Program-made: the position numbers and the translations under genes
The notes under the pieces: model-generated
What the model saw: the letters and a program-made list of their open reading frames with translations, nothing else
Told to the model about the DNA's origin: nothing
The model's database searches: none
Shown: piece by piece, positions 8,106 through 16,161 of the stretch
How the letters are laid out: every line of letters starts with the position of its first letter
Position numbering within the stretch: position 1 is the stretch's first letter
Virus record (IMG/VR): IMGVR_UViG_3300046524_000364
Coordinates: 1-30,772 of that record
DNA: 30,772 bases
Source of the DNA: a virus
Direction: 5' to 3' (one strand)

Positions 8106-8660
8106 ATGGCTCACCCACGAGAACTGATCCGCAAGCAGGCTGTCGCGGTGCTGCTGGGTGCCACCAATGCGGGGGCAAGCGTTTACGCCAGCCGGGTTGC
8201 GCCGCTCATTTCCAACGGCTGGCAGAGCGAGTTGCCGGCGATCATCGTTTACACGATGGACGAAACGGCAGAGATCTTTAACCAGGCGCCCAGGGAGTAC
8301 AGGCGCCGCGTAGAGCTGGTGGTGGAAATACACGCCGAAGGCAATGATGCGCTGGATGACACCCTCGACACGCTGGCTCGCCAGGTAGAGCGCCTCTTGC
8401 TCATGGACGACACGCTCGGCGATACGGTGAATGACCTGCAGTACGTGCGCTCGCGCATGGTTCTGCTGGATCAGTCGGAGCACTTGACGGGCGCGTGCCG
8501 CCTCATCTTCGACGCCGAATATTTTGATCGTCACCCTGATGACCTATTCAACGAAACCCTGCCCGACCTGAAGTCGGTTAAAACCGAATACAGCCTGGAC
8601 AACGCGCAGCCGAATCCGGCTGATCGCGCAACAACCATCATCGAGGACCTGAATCCATGA
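8106..8660 (+). CDS. Tail terminator protein (gpU-like)
   Basis: A protein of 184 residues that, by position after the connector and before DUF2635/sheath, should be the terminator that caps the tail tube and sheath and joins them to the head. Visible segments that fit this group are the N-terminal helix RELIRKQAVAVLLGAT, the strand ELPAIIVYTMDET, the REYRRRVELVVEIHAEG strand and the helix LDTLARQVERLLL. The annotated frame opens at TTG 8100, but ATG 8106 (MAHPREL) two codons on is the natural start, two bases after the preceding stop. The acidic C-terminal 40 residues are probably extended. The gene overlaps DUF2635 by four bases. Confidence 0.7.
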   Translation: MAHPRELIRKQAVAVLLGATNAGASVYASRVAPLISNGWQSELPAIIVYTMDETAEIFNQAPREYRRRVELVVEIHAEGNDALDDTLDTLARQVERLLLMDDTLGDTVNDLQYVRSRMVLLDQSEHLTGACRLIFDAEYFDRHPDDLFNETLPDLKSVKTEYSLDNAQPNPADRATTIIEDLNP

Positions 8661-8845
8661 CCACGCGCGTGCTCGTGAAACCGGCCGAGGGCCGCCTGGT
8701 GCGTCACCCCGACACTTATGAGCAGATCAAGCCAGAAGGCTTGCCTGTTGAACTCAACAGTTACTGGATCCGCAAGGAAAAGGCCGGTGACGTCGTCATC
8801 AAAGAGGCTGTAGTACCGGCCGAAACCAAGGGTGAAAAACAATGA
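8657..8845 (+). CDS. DUF2635 family protein (Mu gp38-like)
   Basis: A 62-residue protein with the DUF2635 look: a basic start RVLVKPAEGRLVRHP, then L-P-V-E-L-N-S-Y-WIRKEKAGDVVI and an acidic/lysine tail. Members of this family occur directly upstream of the tail sheath gene in Mu-like phages, as here. The molecular function is not established. The start overlaps the previous gene by four bases and the stop overlaps the sheath start (ATGA at 8842-8845), showing tight translational coupling. Confidence 0.75.
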   Translation: MTTRVLVKPAEGRLVRHPDTYEQIKPEGLPVELNSYWIRKEKAGDVVIKEAVVPAETKGEKQ

Positions 8846-10314
8846 CCATCGGAATGGATACGATTCCTGGTGCCGGCGCGCTTCGCAAGCCTGGTGTCTA
8901 CAGCGAGATCGACAACAGCAAGGCGGTGCGCGGCCCTCAGCCGGTCAGCTACCGTCGCCTGCTGATTGGTCAGAAGCTGGCAGCCGGCGCTGCCGCTGCC
9001 AACACCCTGATCCGCATCACCAGCCCGGCCCAGGCAGACGTTCAGTTCGGGAAGGGCTCGATGCTGGCTGGCATGGTCCGCGCGGCGATGGCGATCGATA
9101 CCTACACCGAGCTGCAGGTTCTCCCGGTTGTCGACAATGCCGCAGGGGTAGCTGCTGCTGCCACCCTGGCGTTCACTGGTCCTGCCACCGCATCCGGAAC
9201 CATCGAGCTGATGATTGCCGGCCGCCGCGTCTCTGTTGGTGTGATCAGTGCCGACACCGCCACCGTGATCGCGGCATCTGTGGTCGCTGCGATCACCGCC
9301 GCCGATGATATGCCTGTAACCGCCACGGCTGCCACGGGCACCGTCACGCTGACCAGCCGCCACAAAGGCGAGGCCGGCAACAGCTTGAACGCCCGTGTGA
9401 ACTACTACACCGGCCAGGTTCTGCCGTCCGGTGTCGCGGTCACCATCAGCGCGTTCACCGGGGGCTCTGGAAACCCTGACCTGGGTTCGGCACTGGCGGC
9501 TCTGGGTGATGAGTGGTTCCAGGTATGGGGGCTGGCATATACCGACGCCGCAACACTGGCGACGGTGAAGACTGAGCTGAACAGCCGATTTGCCTGGGAT
9601 CGTGAAATCGAGGCCCACGCCTTCACAGCGGCTCGAGGCACTCAAGGCTCCCTCGGGGCCCTTGGCGACAGCCACAACAGTCAGCACCTGGTCATCATGA
9701 TGGCCAACGACGAGCCGATGCCGACCTACGAGAAGGCCTCCGAGACCATGGCGATTGCCGCTCTGTACGCCGCCATCGACCCGGCCCGCCCGATACAGAA
9801 TTTGAACTATGCGTGGTGCTTGGCTCCCGCTACCGCGGACAAGCTCACGAACCAGGAGCGCAACCTCCTGCTGTTTGACGGTATCGCGACCAGCAAGGTG
9901 AGCAACGACGGCACCATGGTTGTTGAGCGCCTGATCACCACCTACAAAACCAACACCGCCGGCGGCCCTGACATCAGCTACCTGGACAGCGAAACGCTCT
10001 TCACCCTGATGTACATCCGTCACGACTGGCGCGACTACATCCAGCGCAAGTACCCGAGGAGCAAGCTGGCAGACGACGGCACGCGCTACGGCTTTGGTCA
10101 GTCAGTTGTTACTCCTGTGGTTATGAAGGGCGAGGCCATTTCAAAATTCAGGGAATGGGAACGCCTGGGCCTGGTGGAAAACATGGCCGACTTCAAGGCG
10201 AATCTAATCATGGAACGCGATGTTAGCGATCCTAACCGCCTCAACGACTTACTGCCGCCTGACCTGGTCAACCAGTTGCGAATCGTGGGCAGCAAAATTC
10301 AGTTCCGCCTGTAA
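8842..10314 (+). CDS. Contractile tail sheath protein (Mu gpL-like)
   Basis: Forms the contractile outer sheath that drives the tube through the host envelope. It has 490 residues, the size of Mu gpL (495). Diagnostic segments are the N-terminal RKPGVYSEIDNSKAVRG, PQPVSYRRLLIGQ, a variable Ala/Thr-rich central domain (about residues 110-200), the block around SETMAIAALYAAIDPARPIQNLNY, and the conserved C-terminal core LETLFTL-like segment (DSETLFTLMYIRHDW), which ends in QLRIVGSKIQFRL. The presence of this gene shows that the virion is a myovirus even though its head genes are lambda-like. It is followed after 23 bases by the tube gene with a CAGGAGAAA ribosome-binding site. Confidence 0.94.
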   Translation: MTIGMDTIPGAGALRKPGVYSEIDNSKAVRGPQPVSYRRLLIGQKLAAGAAAANTLIRITSPAQADVQFGKGSMLAGMVRAAMAIDTYTELQVLPVVDNAAGVAAAATLAFTGPATASGTIELMIAGRRVSVGVISADTATVIAASVVAAITAADDMPVTATAATGTVTLTSRHKGEAGNSLNARVNYYTGQVLPSGVAVTISAFTGGSGNPDLGSALAALGDEWFQVWGLAYTDAATLATVKTELNSRFAWDREIEAHAFTAARGTQGSLGALGDSHNSQHLVIMMANDEPMPTYEKASETMAIAALYAAIDPARPIQNLNYAWCLAPATADKLTNQERNLLLFDGIATSKVSNDGTMVVERLITTYKTNTAGGPDISYLDSETLFTLMYIRHDWRDYIQRKYPRSKLADDGTRYGFGQSVVTPVVMKGEAISKFREWERLGLVENMADFKANLIMERDVSDPNRLNDLLPPDLVNQLRIVGSKIQFRL

Positions 10315-10337
10315 CGGCGATTGCCAGGAGAAAGAAC

Positions 10338-10706
10338 ATGGCAGGAAAAAACCGTATTGGCGGACTCATCGCCTTGAAGGTCAACGGCGACATTTACTTC
10401 GCCAAGGGCGCTTTCACTTACAACCTCGGCAAGCCCAAGCGCGAAGGCGTGGTTGGCTCCGACGTTGTCCACGGCTACAAGGAAACCCCTCAGATTCCAT
10501 TTATTGAGGGTGAGATCACCGATCGCAACGAGCTGAGTCTTGAAGACCTGGTCACGCTCGATGACGCAACCATCACGCTGGAACTCGCCAACGGCAAGGT
10601 CATCACCCTGAGTGAGGCCTGGTACGCAGGCGAGGGAACCGGCAACACCGAAGAGGGCAACATCGCTTGCCGCTTTGAAGGCATCTCTGCCGAGGAAATC
10701 TCGTAA
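10338..10706 (+). CDS. Tail tube protein (Mu gpM-like)
   Basis: Major inner tube protein, 122 residues, directly downstream of the sheath gene as in Mu (gpL-gpM). The sequence is beta-rich and contains the gpM-type phrases GLIALKVNGDIYFAKGAFTY near the N-terminus, VHGYKETPQIPFIEGEITDR in the middle and LANGKVITLSEAWYAGEG near the end. A strong Shine-Dalgarno (CAGGAGAA) lies about 8 bases before ATG. It shares one base with the downstream chaperone gene. Confidence 0.88.
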   Translation: MAGKNRIGGLIALKVNGDIYFAKGAFTYNLGKPKREGVVGSDVVHGYKETPQIPFIEGEITDRNELSLEDLVTLDDATITLELANGKVITLSEAWYAGEGTGNTEEGNIACRFEGISAEEIS

Positions 10707-11008
10707 TGGCAAAGGAAAAAACGGTTCAACTCGCCGAGCAAATCACGTTCGGTAAGGACACGTTCACCGAGCTGACCGTGACCCGCAAGCTGAAATACCT
10801 GCGCGGCCATGCGTTGCGTATCACTTCGGATGGCAAGGGCAATGGCGGCGCGGACATGGACTTCGCCACCCTGATTGACCTCGGGGCCAAGATGGTTGGC
10901 CATCCTCCTGCGTTGCTCGACGAGCTGAGCGAGGACGATCAAGCCGCCGTCATCGGCGAGGCCCGGGATTTTTTGCTGAAGCACCTCGGGGGTGGGAAGG
11001 AGGCGTAA
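10706..11008 (+). CDS. Tail assembly chaperone (Mu gp41/P2 gpE-like)
   Basis: A 100-residue protein of the gp41/E/14 chaperone group that coats the tape measure during tail assembly. The pattern TVQLAEQITFGKDTFTELTVTRKLKYLRGHAL at the N-terminus followed by a helical C-terminal half (DFATLIDLGAKMVGHPPALLDEL) fits. The gene lies between the tube and tape measure genes, where such chaperones are nearly always found. Near the 3' end the sequence TTTTTTG (10969-10975) is in the right phase for -1 slippage into a downstream frame that stays open to 11133. Confidence 0.85.
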   Translation: MAKEKTVQLAEQITFGKDTFTELTVTRKLKYLRGHALRITSDGKGNGGADMDFATLIDLGAKMVGHPPALLDELSEDDQAAVIGEARDFLLKHLGGGKEA

Positions 11009-11133
11009 CCGTCGTCGTCAAAGTTATGAGCGTTCAGCCGTCGGAAGTCATGGAAATGGATTTCGACGAGCTGAATTGGTGGCTTGAGCGCACCGAGGAG
11101 TGGGTTGGATGGCAGACAAAGGATACTCCCTAA
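10976..11133 (+). CDS. Probable -1 frameshift extension of the tail chaperone (P2 E'/Mu gp42-like)
   Basis: Slippage on T TTT TTG at 10969-10975 would move ribosomes from the chaperone frame into the -1 frame, which is open without stops to TAA at 11131-11133 and adds about 53 residues. The added part contains [20 protein letters not shown], similar in style to the short E' extension of P2 and equivalent tail-chaperone extensions. An ATG at 11026 lies in the same frame but has no good Shine-Dalgarno at the right distance (AAGGAGG at 10997-11003 is 22 bases away). The frame overlaps the tape measure start by 25 bases. Use of the frameshift is inferred from phase, location and family habit. Confidence 0.68.
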
Positions 11134-12794
11134 ACGTCATCATCGCGGCCGTGGACAAGATCACCGCGCCGTTGCGTGGGATATTCGGCAAGGTCAAAGC
11201 GGCGAGCGCTGGAATTGCAGGTGCGCTTGATCGTACCGGCCTGCCGATTTTCGCGAACAGCCTGAAGAACGTAGGCGGTGCGATCGGCGGCGTGGGTAGT
11301 GCGGTTGCTTCAAGCACCCGGAAGCTGCTGGGGCTTGGGGCCACGCTGGGAATCACAGGCGCTGCGCTGAACATGTTTTTCCAGGGTTTCGCTGATGCAA
11401 CGGGCGCAATTGGTGATACTGCCGAGCGTACCGGCATCAGCCGCGAGCGATTCCAGGAGCTCAGCTTTGCAGCGAAGCTCAGCGGATCGTCAGCGGAAAC
11501 ACTGGGCGGTGCGCTGCAGAAGATGCAAATCAACATCGGCGCAGCAACGGCGGGCTCGAAAGAGCTTTCGCAAATGTTCAAAGGCCTGGGCATCAATATC
11601 AAGGATTCGTCCGGCAAGCTGAAAAGCTCAGATGCTTTGTTCGACACCTTCGTTGATCGAATCTCGAAGATCAAAGACCCGTCCCTACAAGCGCAGGCGG
11701 CGGTGAAGATCTTCGGCAAGAGTGCCACTGAGCTACTGCCGCTGATCCGCGGCGGCAGTGCGGGGCTCAAGGAAATGTCAGACGAGGCCCGCCGCCTCGG
11801 CGTAGTAATTTCTGACAGCGCCGTTCGTGAAGGTGAGGATTTCGGAGATACGCTTGACACGATTCATGCGGCACTCGGCGGTGTCAGCAATAGCATCGGA
11901 AGCTCCTTGGTTCCTCAGCTGAATATTCTGGGCAAGCGGTTGATCGAGACGATCGTCAAGTACCGCCCCCAGATTGAAGCATTCGCCACGGCTTTCGCCG
12001 AAAACCTGCCTGGAAACATCGAGCGAGTCACCGGATTTCTTGGTGACCTGTACGACGGTGTCCAGCCGGTGATCGAGATATTCAGCTCGCTTTCCGACAC
12101 CTTCGGCGCGGCCAACCTGATATTCACGGCGCTCGGGTTGTACATCGGCGGCGGCCTCCTGATGGCGGTGCTGAACCTGGCGCTGGCCCTGAAGGGGCTC
12201 GGTTTGGCTATCACTCTAACGCCGGTCGGCTGGTTCCTGGCTGCCATCGTGGCCATCGGCGCCGCGGCCTATGTCATCTACAAGAACTGGGACAACATCG
12301 TTGGGTTCTTCGAGGACAAATGGGCGGGCGTCAAAGCGGCCTTCAGTGACGGAATAGTCAACGGTATCTGGAAGCTGTGGAAGGAATACAACCCCATCAC
12401 TTTGATGATGGAAGGCTTCAACGGCCTGATTAAGTACCTGACAGGCTGGGACCTGGGCGCAATCCTCGGTAGCAAGATCACCGAGGCTGTTGCCGCCATC
12501 AAGAACGGATTGCCCGATTGGGCCAAGAAGTTACTTGGGATTGACGGTGGCGGTGTCACCGCCGGGGGGGAGGGCGGTTCGCCGTCGGCTGCCACCGGCG
12601 GTGCTGACACAGACTTGGGCCGTCGGGCTGCGCAAATCGGCCGGGATGCCGTCCAGCAGTTGGCCCCACCTGAGCAAGCGGTACGGGTGCAGGTAGACCT
12701 CAACAACGTTCCAGCAGGGTCCAAGGTGAAAACCGAGGGCAGCCAGGGAGCGACATTCGATACCGACATCGGCTACTCGATGATGGCCCCGTAA
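11109..12794 (+). CDS. Tail tape measure protein
   Basis: Sets tail length, occupies the tube lumen and is ejected before the DNA. The protein of 561 residues is short for the family, implying a short tail. Signatures of the phage tape-measure (PhageMin_Tail-type) group are present: [20 protein letters not shown] at the N-terminus, repeated Gly/Ala-rich helices, the [20 protein letters not shown] segment (about 115-135), and the SDALFDTF ... [20 protein letters not shown] region (about 178-220). Hydrophobic membrane-like segments lie around residues 335-360 ([21 protein letters not shown]) and 370-395. The frame opens at GTG 11100, but ATG 11109 has GAGGAG eight bases upstream and was chosen. 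The C-terminus carries a Gly-rich linker. Confidence 0.92.
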   Translation: MADKGYSLNVIIAAVDKITAPLRGIFGKVKAASAGIAGALDRTGLPIFANSLKNVGGAIGGVGSAVASSTRKLLGLGATLGITGAALNMFFQGFADATGAIGDTAERTGISRERFQELSFAAKLSGSSAETLGGALQKMQINIGAATAGSKELSQMFKGLGINIKDSSGKLKSSDALFDTFVDRISKIKDPSLQAQAAVKIFGKSATELLPLIRGGSAGLKEMSDEARRLGVVISDSAVREGEDFGDTLDTIHAALGGVSNSIGSSLVPQLNILGKRLIETIVKYRPQIEAFATAFAENLPGNIERVTGFLGDLYDGVQPVIEIFSSLSDTFGAANLIFTALGLYIGGGLLMAVLNLALALKGLGLAITLTPVGWFLAAIVAIGAAAYVIYKNWDNIVGFFEDKWAGVKAAFSDGIVNGIWKLWKEYNPITLMMEGFNGLIKYLTGWDLGAILGSKITEAVAAIKNGLPDWAKKLLGIDGGGVTAGGEGGSPSAATGGADTDLGRRAAQIGRDAVQQLAPPEQAVRVQVDLNNVPAGSKVKTEGSQGATFDTDIGYSMMAP

Positions 12795-12806
12795 CCGGAG
12801 TTCCCT

Positions 12807-14057
12807 ATGGCTTGGCGAGACAACTACCGCGCCGCGACTTTTCGCGGCGTGGGTTTTTTTGTGGCTACGGCAGATAGCAGTCATGGCCGGCGCCAGGCAG
12901 TTCACGAGACAGCACAGCGGGATGTTCCCTATACCGAAGACCTGGGTCGAAAGTCTCGGGAGTTCGGTATCACCGGTTACCTGCTGGGCAAGGAATACGA
13001 TGTAGCCCGTGAAGAGCTGATCAAGGTCTGCGAACAAGCCGGCCCTGGCGTGTTGGTTCACCCGTACCGTGGTGAGCTGACAGTTGTCTGCCGAGGGCTC
13101 ACCGTTAGCGAGTCTTCTGACGAGGGCGGCAAATGCACGCTCTCCATGACGTTCCTCGAGGCGGGCGAAGCGTCCTACCCGTCGGCCAAGGTCGACAGCG
13201 TAAACGCGATCAGCGCCAAGGCTGGCGAGGTCACTGAGGCTGGCAAAGAAAACTTTGTTGCTGACTTCCTCACGAAGGGTTACCCGTCTTTCGTGGCTGA
13301 GGCGGCGACCACACAAATTAAGGGCCTCAGCGATTTTCTAAGCTCGCCTGAGTTCATTGTTTCAAGCGACATACAGGCAGTGTCCGACTACTACGACAAG
13401 GTCAAAGGCATCGGGTCTGACGCGTTCAATCTGATCCAGGCGCCGTTCGAGTTTGCCGGCCAGGTGGTCGACGCGATCAGCAGCATCCGCTCAGCCTTCG
13501 GCGGCAGCGCTTTCGGGATGCTGATGAGCCTGTACAACCAGTATTTCCCAAGCGACGAAAATACACCCTCGGCGGGCACCCCAAGCCGGCAGCAGGTCGT
13601 GAAAAATACAAGTGCCGTTTCCGCTCTGGTGCGTCAGGTAGCCATTTCCGAAGCGGCTGTAGCGGCTGTCGTCACGCAGACGACAGAGGACGTTTCTAAT
13701 GGCGGTACGAAAACCACCTCCGAGCCAACAAAATACGACAGCTACGAAGCGGCCATTGCGGTACGCACTGAGCTTGCCGATCGGCTGGACGAGGAGGGCG
13801 AGACGACCAGCAGTGATCCGGTCTATGTCGCGGTGACAGATCTCAGGACAGTAGTGGTACAGGCCGTTCCGGATCCCGAGCAGGACTTGCCAAGGCTGGC
13901 GACATTCTCACCGAGGCAGACGCTGCCTTCCTTGCTCGTCGCTTATCAGCTCTACGGCGACGCCAGCAGGGCTGACGACATCGTGTTGCGCAACGATCCC
14001 CGCCGCCCCGGCTTTCTGATTGGCGGGCAACCGCTTGAGGTTCTGGCAAATGGATGA
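12807..14057 (+). CDS. DNA circularisation/tail protein gpN (Mu gpN-like)
   Basis: A 416-residue protein of the Mu gpN (DNA_circ_N) family, part of the baseplate/tail tip; the circularisation name is historical. The N-terminal domain is clear: WRDNYRAATFRGVGFFV, then GRRQAVHETAQRDVPYTEDLGRK, REFGITGYLLGKEYD and the PGVLVHPYRGELTVVCRG segment (about residues 85-105). The middle is helical and variable. The C-terminus, with SLLVAYQLYGDASRADDIV and NDPRRPGFLIGGQPLEVL, looks like a LysM-like or hub-contacting segment. It follows the tape measure after 12 bases with GGAG before ATG and overlaps the gpP start by eight bases. Confidence 0.9.
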   Translation: MAWRDNYRAATFRGVGFFVATADSSHGRRQAVHETAQRDVPYTEDLGRKSREFGITGYLLGKEYDVAREELIKVCEQAGPGVLVHPYRGELTVVCRGLTVSESSDEGGKCTLSMTFLEAGEASYPSAKVDSVNAISAKAGEVTEAGKENFVADFLTKGYPSFVAEAATTQIKGLSDFLSSPEFIVSSDIQAVSDYYDKVKGIGSDAFNLIQAPFEFAGQVVDAISSIRSAFGGSAFGMLMSLYNQYFPSDENTPSAGTPSRQQVVKNTSAVSALVRQVAISEAAVAAVVTQTTEDVSNGGTKTTSEPTKYDSYEAAIAVRTELADRLDEEGETTSSDPVYVAVTDLRTVVVQAVPDPEQDLPRLATFSPRQTLPSLLVAYQLYGDASRADDIVLRNDPRRPGFLIGGQPLEVLANG

Positions 14058-15168
14058 CCTTGAGCTGCTGGTCAATGGGATGAACTATGCGGGATGGACC
14101 CAGATCGGGGTCACGCGGGCAGTGGATGCTTCCTCCGGCGCGTTCACGGTGACGCTGACAGAGCGCTGGGAAGGGCAAGAGGGTCGGGGCGCTCAAGTCG
14201 AACCCTGGCCGATTCTCCCGGGCGACAAGTGCGAGGTTCGTCTTGGCGGCATCACGATGGTGATCGGCTATGTCGACATCTTCAAGCCTTCCTTCAGCGC
14301 CAATGACCACACCATCAATATTCAAGGGCGAGACCGAACGTCGGACCTGATCGACTGTAGTGCCGTGCACACCCCTGACGAGTGGAAAAACATCGACCTG
14401 CTGCGCTTTGCCCAGGTACTGGCGAAGCCATTCGGCGTGGGGGTTTCGGCTGATGTCTCGGTGGGGGAGCCATTCTCTGTGTGCAAGCTGCAGCAGGGCG
14501 AAACCGCATTCGAGGCAATCGCGCGCTACGCCAAGCAGAGACGCCTGTTGCTGACGACGGATCGCGCCGGCGGCTTACTTATCACCCGTGCGGGCAATAA
14601 GCGCGCATCGGTTGGCTTGGTGCAGGGCGAAAACATCCTCAGCGCCTCAGGCAGCATCGATCATAGCCAGCGGTTCCGCAATTACCTGGTCAAGGGGCAG
14701 GCTGCATACAACCCCTACAGCGAGGGCGCAACAGAGGCGCATATCGAAGGCGGCGCCACCGACAGCGGGATCACTCGCTACCGACCCATGCTTATCGTTG
14801 CTGAGGCTGGAGGATCGAATGCCAGCGCACAGGAGCGGGCCACTTGGGAGGCAAACAGCCGGCTTGGCAAGTCGGCATCAGCTTCCATTACCGTTCAGGG
14901 CTGGCGCCAAACACCGGGCGGCCCTCTTTGGGAGCCCGGAATGTTGGTTCAGGTCAAGTCCCCGTGGTTGCGCATGGACGGGCAAATGATTATCCGCCAG
15001 GCCACCTACGAGCGGGGCGAGGGCGGTACCACAACGAAACTCGACATCGTGAGCCCCCAGGCCTTCTCGCCAGAACCCCCAGACTCCAAAAAAGGGAAGA
15101 GTGGCAAGAAAGGCGGACGGAACATTTGGGCGGAAGCCATCGGGGAAGAGGACAAAAAAGATGGTTAA
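14050..15168 (+). CDS. Baseplate hub protein gpP (Mu gp44-like)
   Basis: Central hub of the baseplate, joining tube and spike; 372 residues from the chosen start, the size of Mu gpP (379). Typical segments are DLELLVNGMNYAGWTQIGV at the start, FTVTLTERW, PWPILPGDKCEVRLGG, VIGYVDIFKPSFSANDHTI and GRDRTSDLIDCS, followed by a GETAFEAIARYAKQRRLLL helix (about 155-175). The frame is open from TTG 14020, but ATG 14050 is preceded by GAGG at a good distance and was preferred. The C-terminal 30 residues are Lys/Gly-rich. It overlaps the next gene by eight bases. Confidence 0.88.
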   Translation: MDDLELLVNGMNYAGWTQIGVTRAVDASSGAFTVTLTERWEGQEGRGAQVEPWPILPGDKCEVRLGGITMVIGYVDIFKPSFSANDHTINIQGRDRTSDLIDCSAVHTPDEWKNIDLLRFAQVLAKPFGVGVSADVSVGEPFSVCKLQQGETAFEAIARYAKQRRLLLTTDRAGGLLITRAGNKRASVGLVQGENILSASGSIDHSQRFRNYLVKGQAAYNPYSEGATEAHIEGGATDSGITRYRPMLIVAEAGGSNASAQERATWEANSRLGKSASASITVQGWRQTPGGPLWEPGMLVQVKSPWLRMDGQMIIRQATYERGEGGTTTKLDIVSPQAFSPEPPDSKKGKSGKKGGRNIWAEAIGEEDKKDG

Positions 15169-15694
15169 CCCACTTCGCGACCTCACCAGCCGCGTGATGA
15201 TGATGTTTGGTCGGGGCGTCCTGCGCGGCGTCAACGATGCGAATGGCCGGCAACAGTTGCAGGTTGAACTGTTGAAAGGTGAGTTGCGCGATGGTGTCGA
15301 ACACATGCAGAACTACGGTTTCACCAGCCACCCAACCGGCGGTGATGTGGCGGCGGCTTCGATTGGAGGGAACCGAGAGCAGATCATCGTGCTGGTGGTA
15401 GATGACCGCCGATATCGGATCCCGTTGCAGGCCGGTGAGGTCGCCATGTACGACGACCAGGGCAACAAAATCGAATTGCTGCGCGACATGGTGAAGGTCA
15501 CGGCCGTTCAGCATGCGGAGGTAAAGGCCCCGACAATCAAGTTGATCGGTGAGATTGAGTTGGTCGGCAACGTGAAGATTCAGGGGAACATTGATTCCAA
15601 CGGCACAGTTACAAACAAGGGGAAAAACATCGGCAGCACCCACCAGCATGACGGGGTGTTGGTCGGATCCGCAAACACGGGAGCGCCCATTTAA
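15161..15694 (+). CDS. Baseplate assembly protein V / central spike (Mu gp45-like)
   Basis: Cell-puncturing spike at the tip of the tail, 177 residues. An OB-fold-like N-terminal region (about residues 15-95, with LQVELLKGELRDGVEHMQNYGF and a QAGEVAMYDDQGN loop) is followed by a repetitive beta stretch (APTIKLIGEIELVGNVKIQG) typical of a trimeric beta-helix. The motif HQHDG near the end corresponds to the His-X-His tip that binds an iron ion in Mu gp45 and P2 gpV. The end GSANTGAPI resembles the family's apex. ATG 15161 was chosen over an upstream in-frame start at 15101 because it gives the normal N-terminus and has GGGGAAGAGG upstream. Confidence 0.9.
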   Translation: MVNPLRDLTSRVMMMFGRGVLRGVNDANGRQQLQVELLKGELRDGVEHMQNYGFTSHPTGGDVAAASIGGNREQIIVLVVDDRRYRIPLQAGEVAMYDDQGNKIELLRDMVKVTAVQHAEVKAPTIKLIGEIELVGNVKIQGNIDSNGTVTNKGKNIGSTHQHDGVLVGSANTGAPI

Positions 15695-16161
15695 TGGCCG
15701 ATGCCGCAATGGTGATGACTGAGTTCGGCGGAGACCTGGTGCTTTTCGGTTTCGACCTTGAGCGCGATGACGGATTGGAGACGGCTGTGATCATCAGCCT
15801 ATTTACCGACCGCCGGGCGAGTGCAGAGCAGATCCCCCCAGAGAACGAGCAGGACGACCTGCGCGGTTACTGGGGCGACATCAACAACGCTTCCGCGACC
15901 GACCAAACAGGGTCCCTGCTTTGGTTACTTGCGCGAGAAAAACAACTGCCGCAAACGCTGAGTCGCGCCGAGCAATATTGCCGCGAGGCCTTGGCCTGGA
16001 TGATTGATGACGTGGTGGCCACGAAGATCGAAGTCACCGCTTCGTACTACTCGCAAGGCGTGATGCTGCTGGAAACCGGTATCTACCGGCCCGACGGCTC
16101 CGTCGTCCGCTATCGATACAACTATGAATGGTCGGCCCAGGCCGGCAAGAGGGCGGCCTGA
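15694..16161 (+). CDS. Baseplate protein gp46 (Mu gp46-like)
   Basis: A 155-residue protein of the phage GP46 family, comparable to the P2 gpW/T4 gp25 baseplate wedge component. Visible family features are the TAVIISLFTDRRAS strand-helix, PPENEQDDLRGYWGD, and GSLLWLLAREKQLPQTLSRA, then REALAWMIDDVVATKIEVTA and a C-terminal strand GSVVRYRYNYEWSAQ. It shares one base with the spike gene and one with gp47, consistent with coupled translation of the baseplate block. Confidence 0.9.
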   Translation: MADAAMVMTEFGGDLVLFGFDLERDDGLETAVIISLFTDRRASAEQIPPENEQDDLRGYWGDINNASATDQTGSLLWLLAREKQLPQTLSRAEQYCREALAWMIDDVVATKIEVTASYYSQGVMLLETGIYRPDGSVVRYRYNYEWSAQAGKRAA

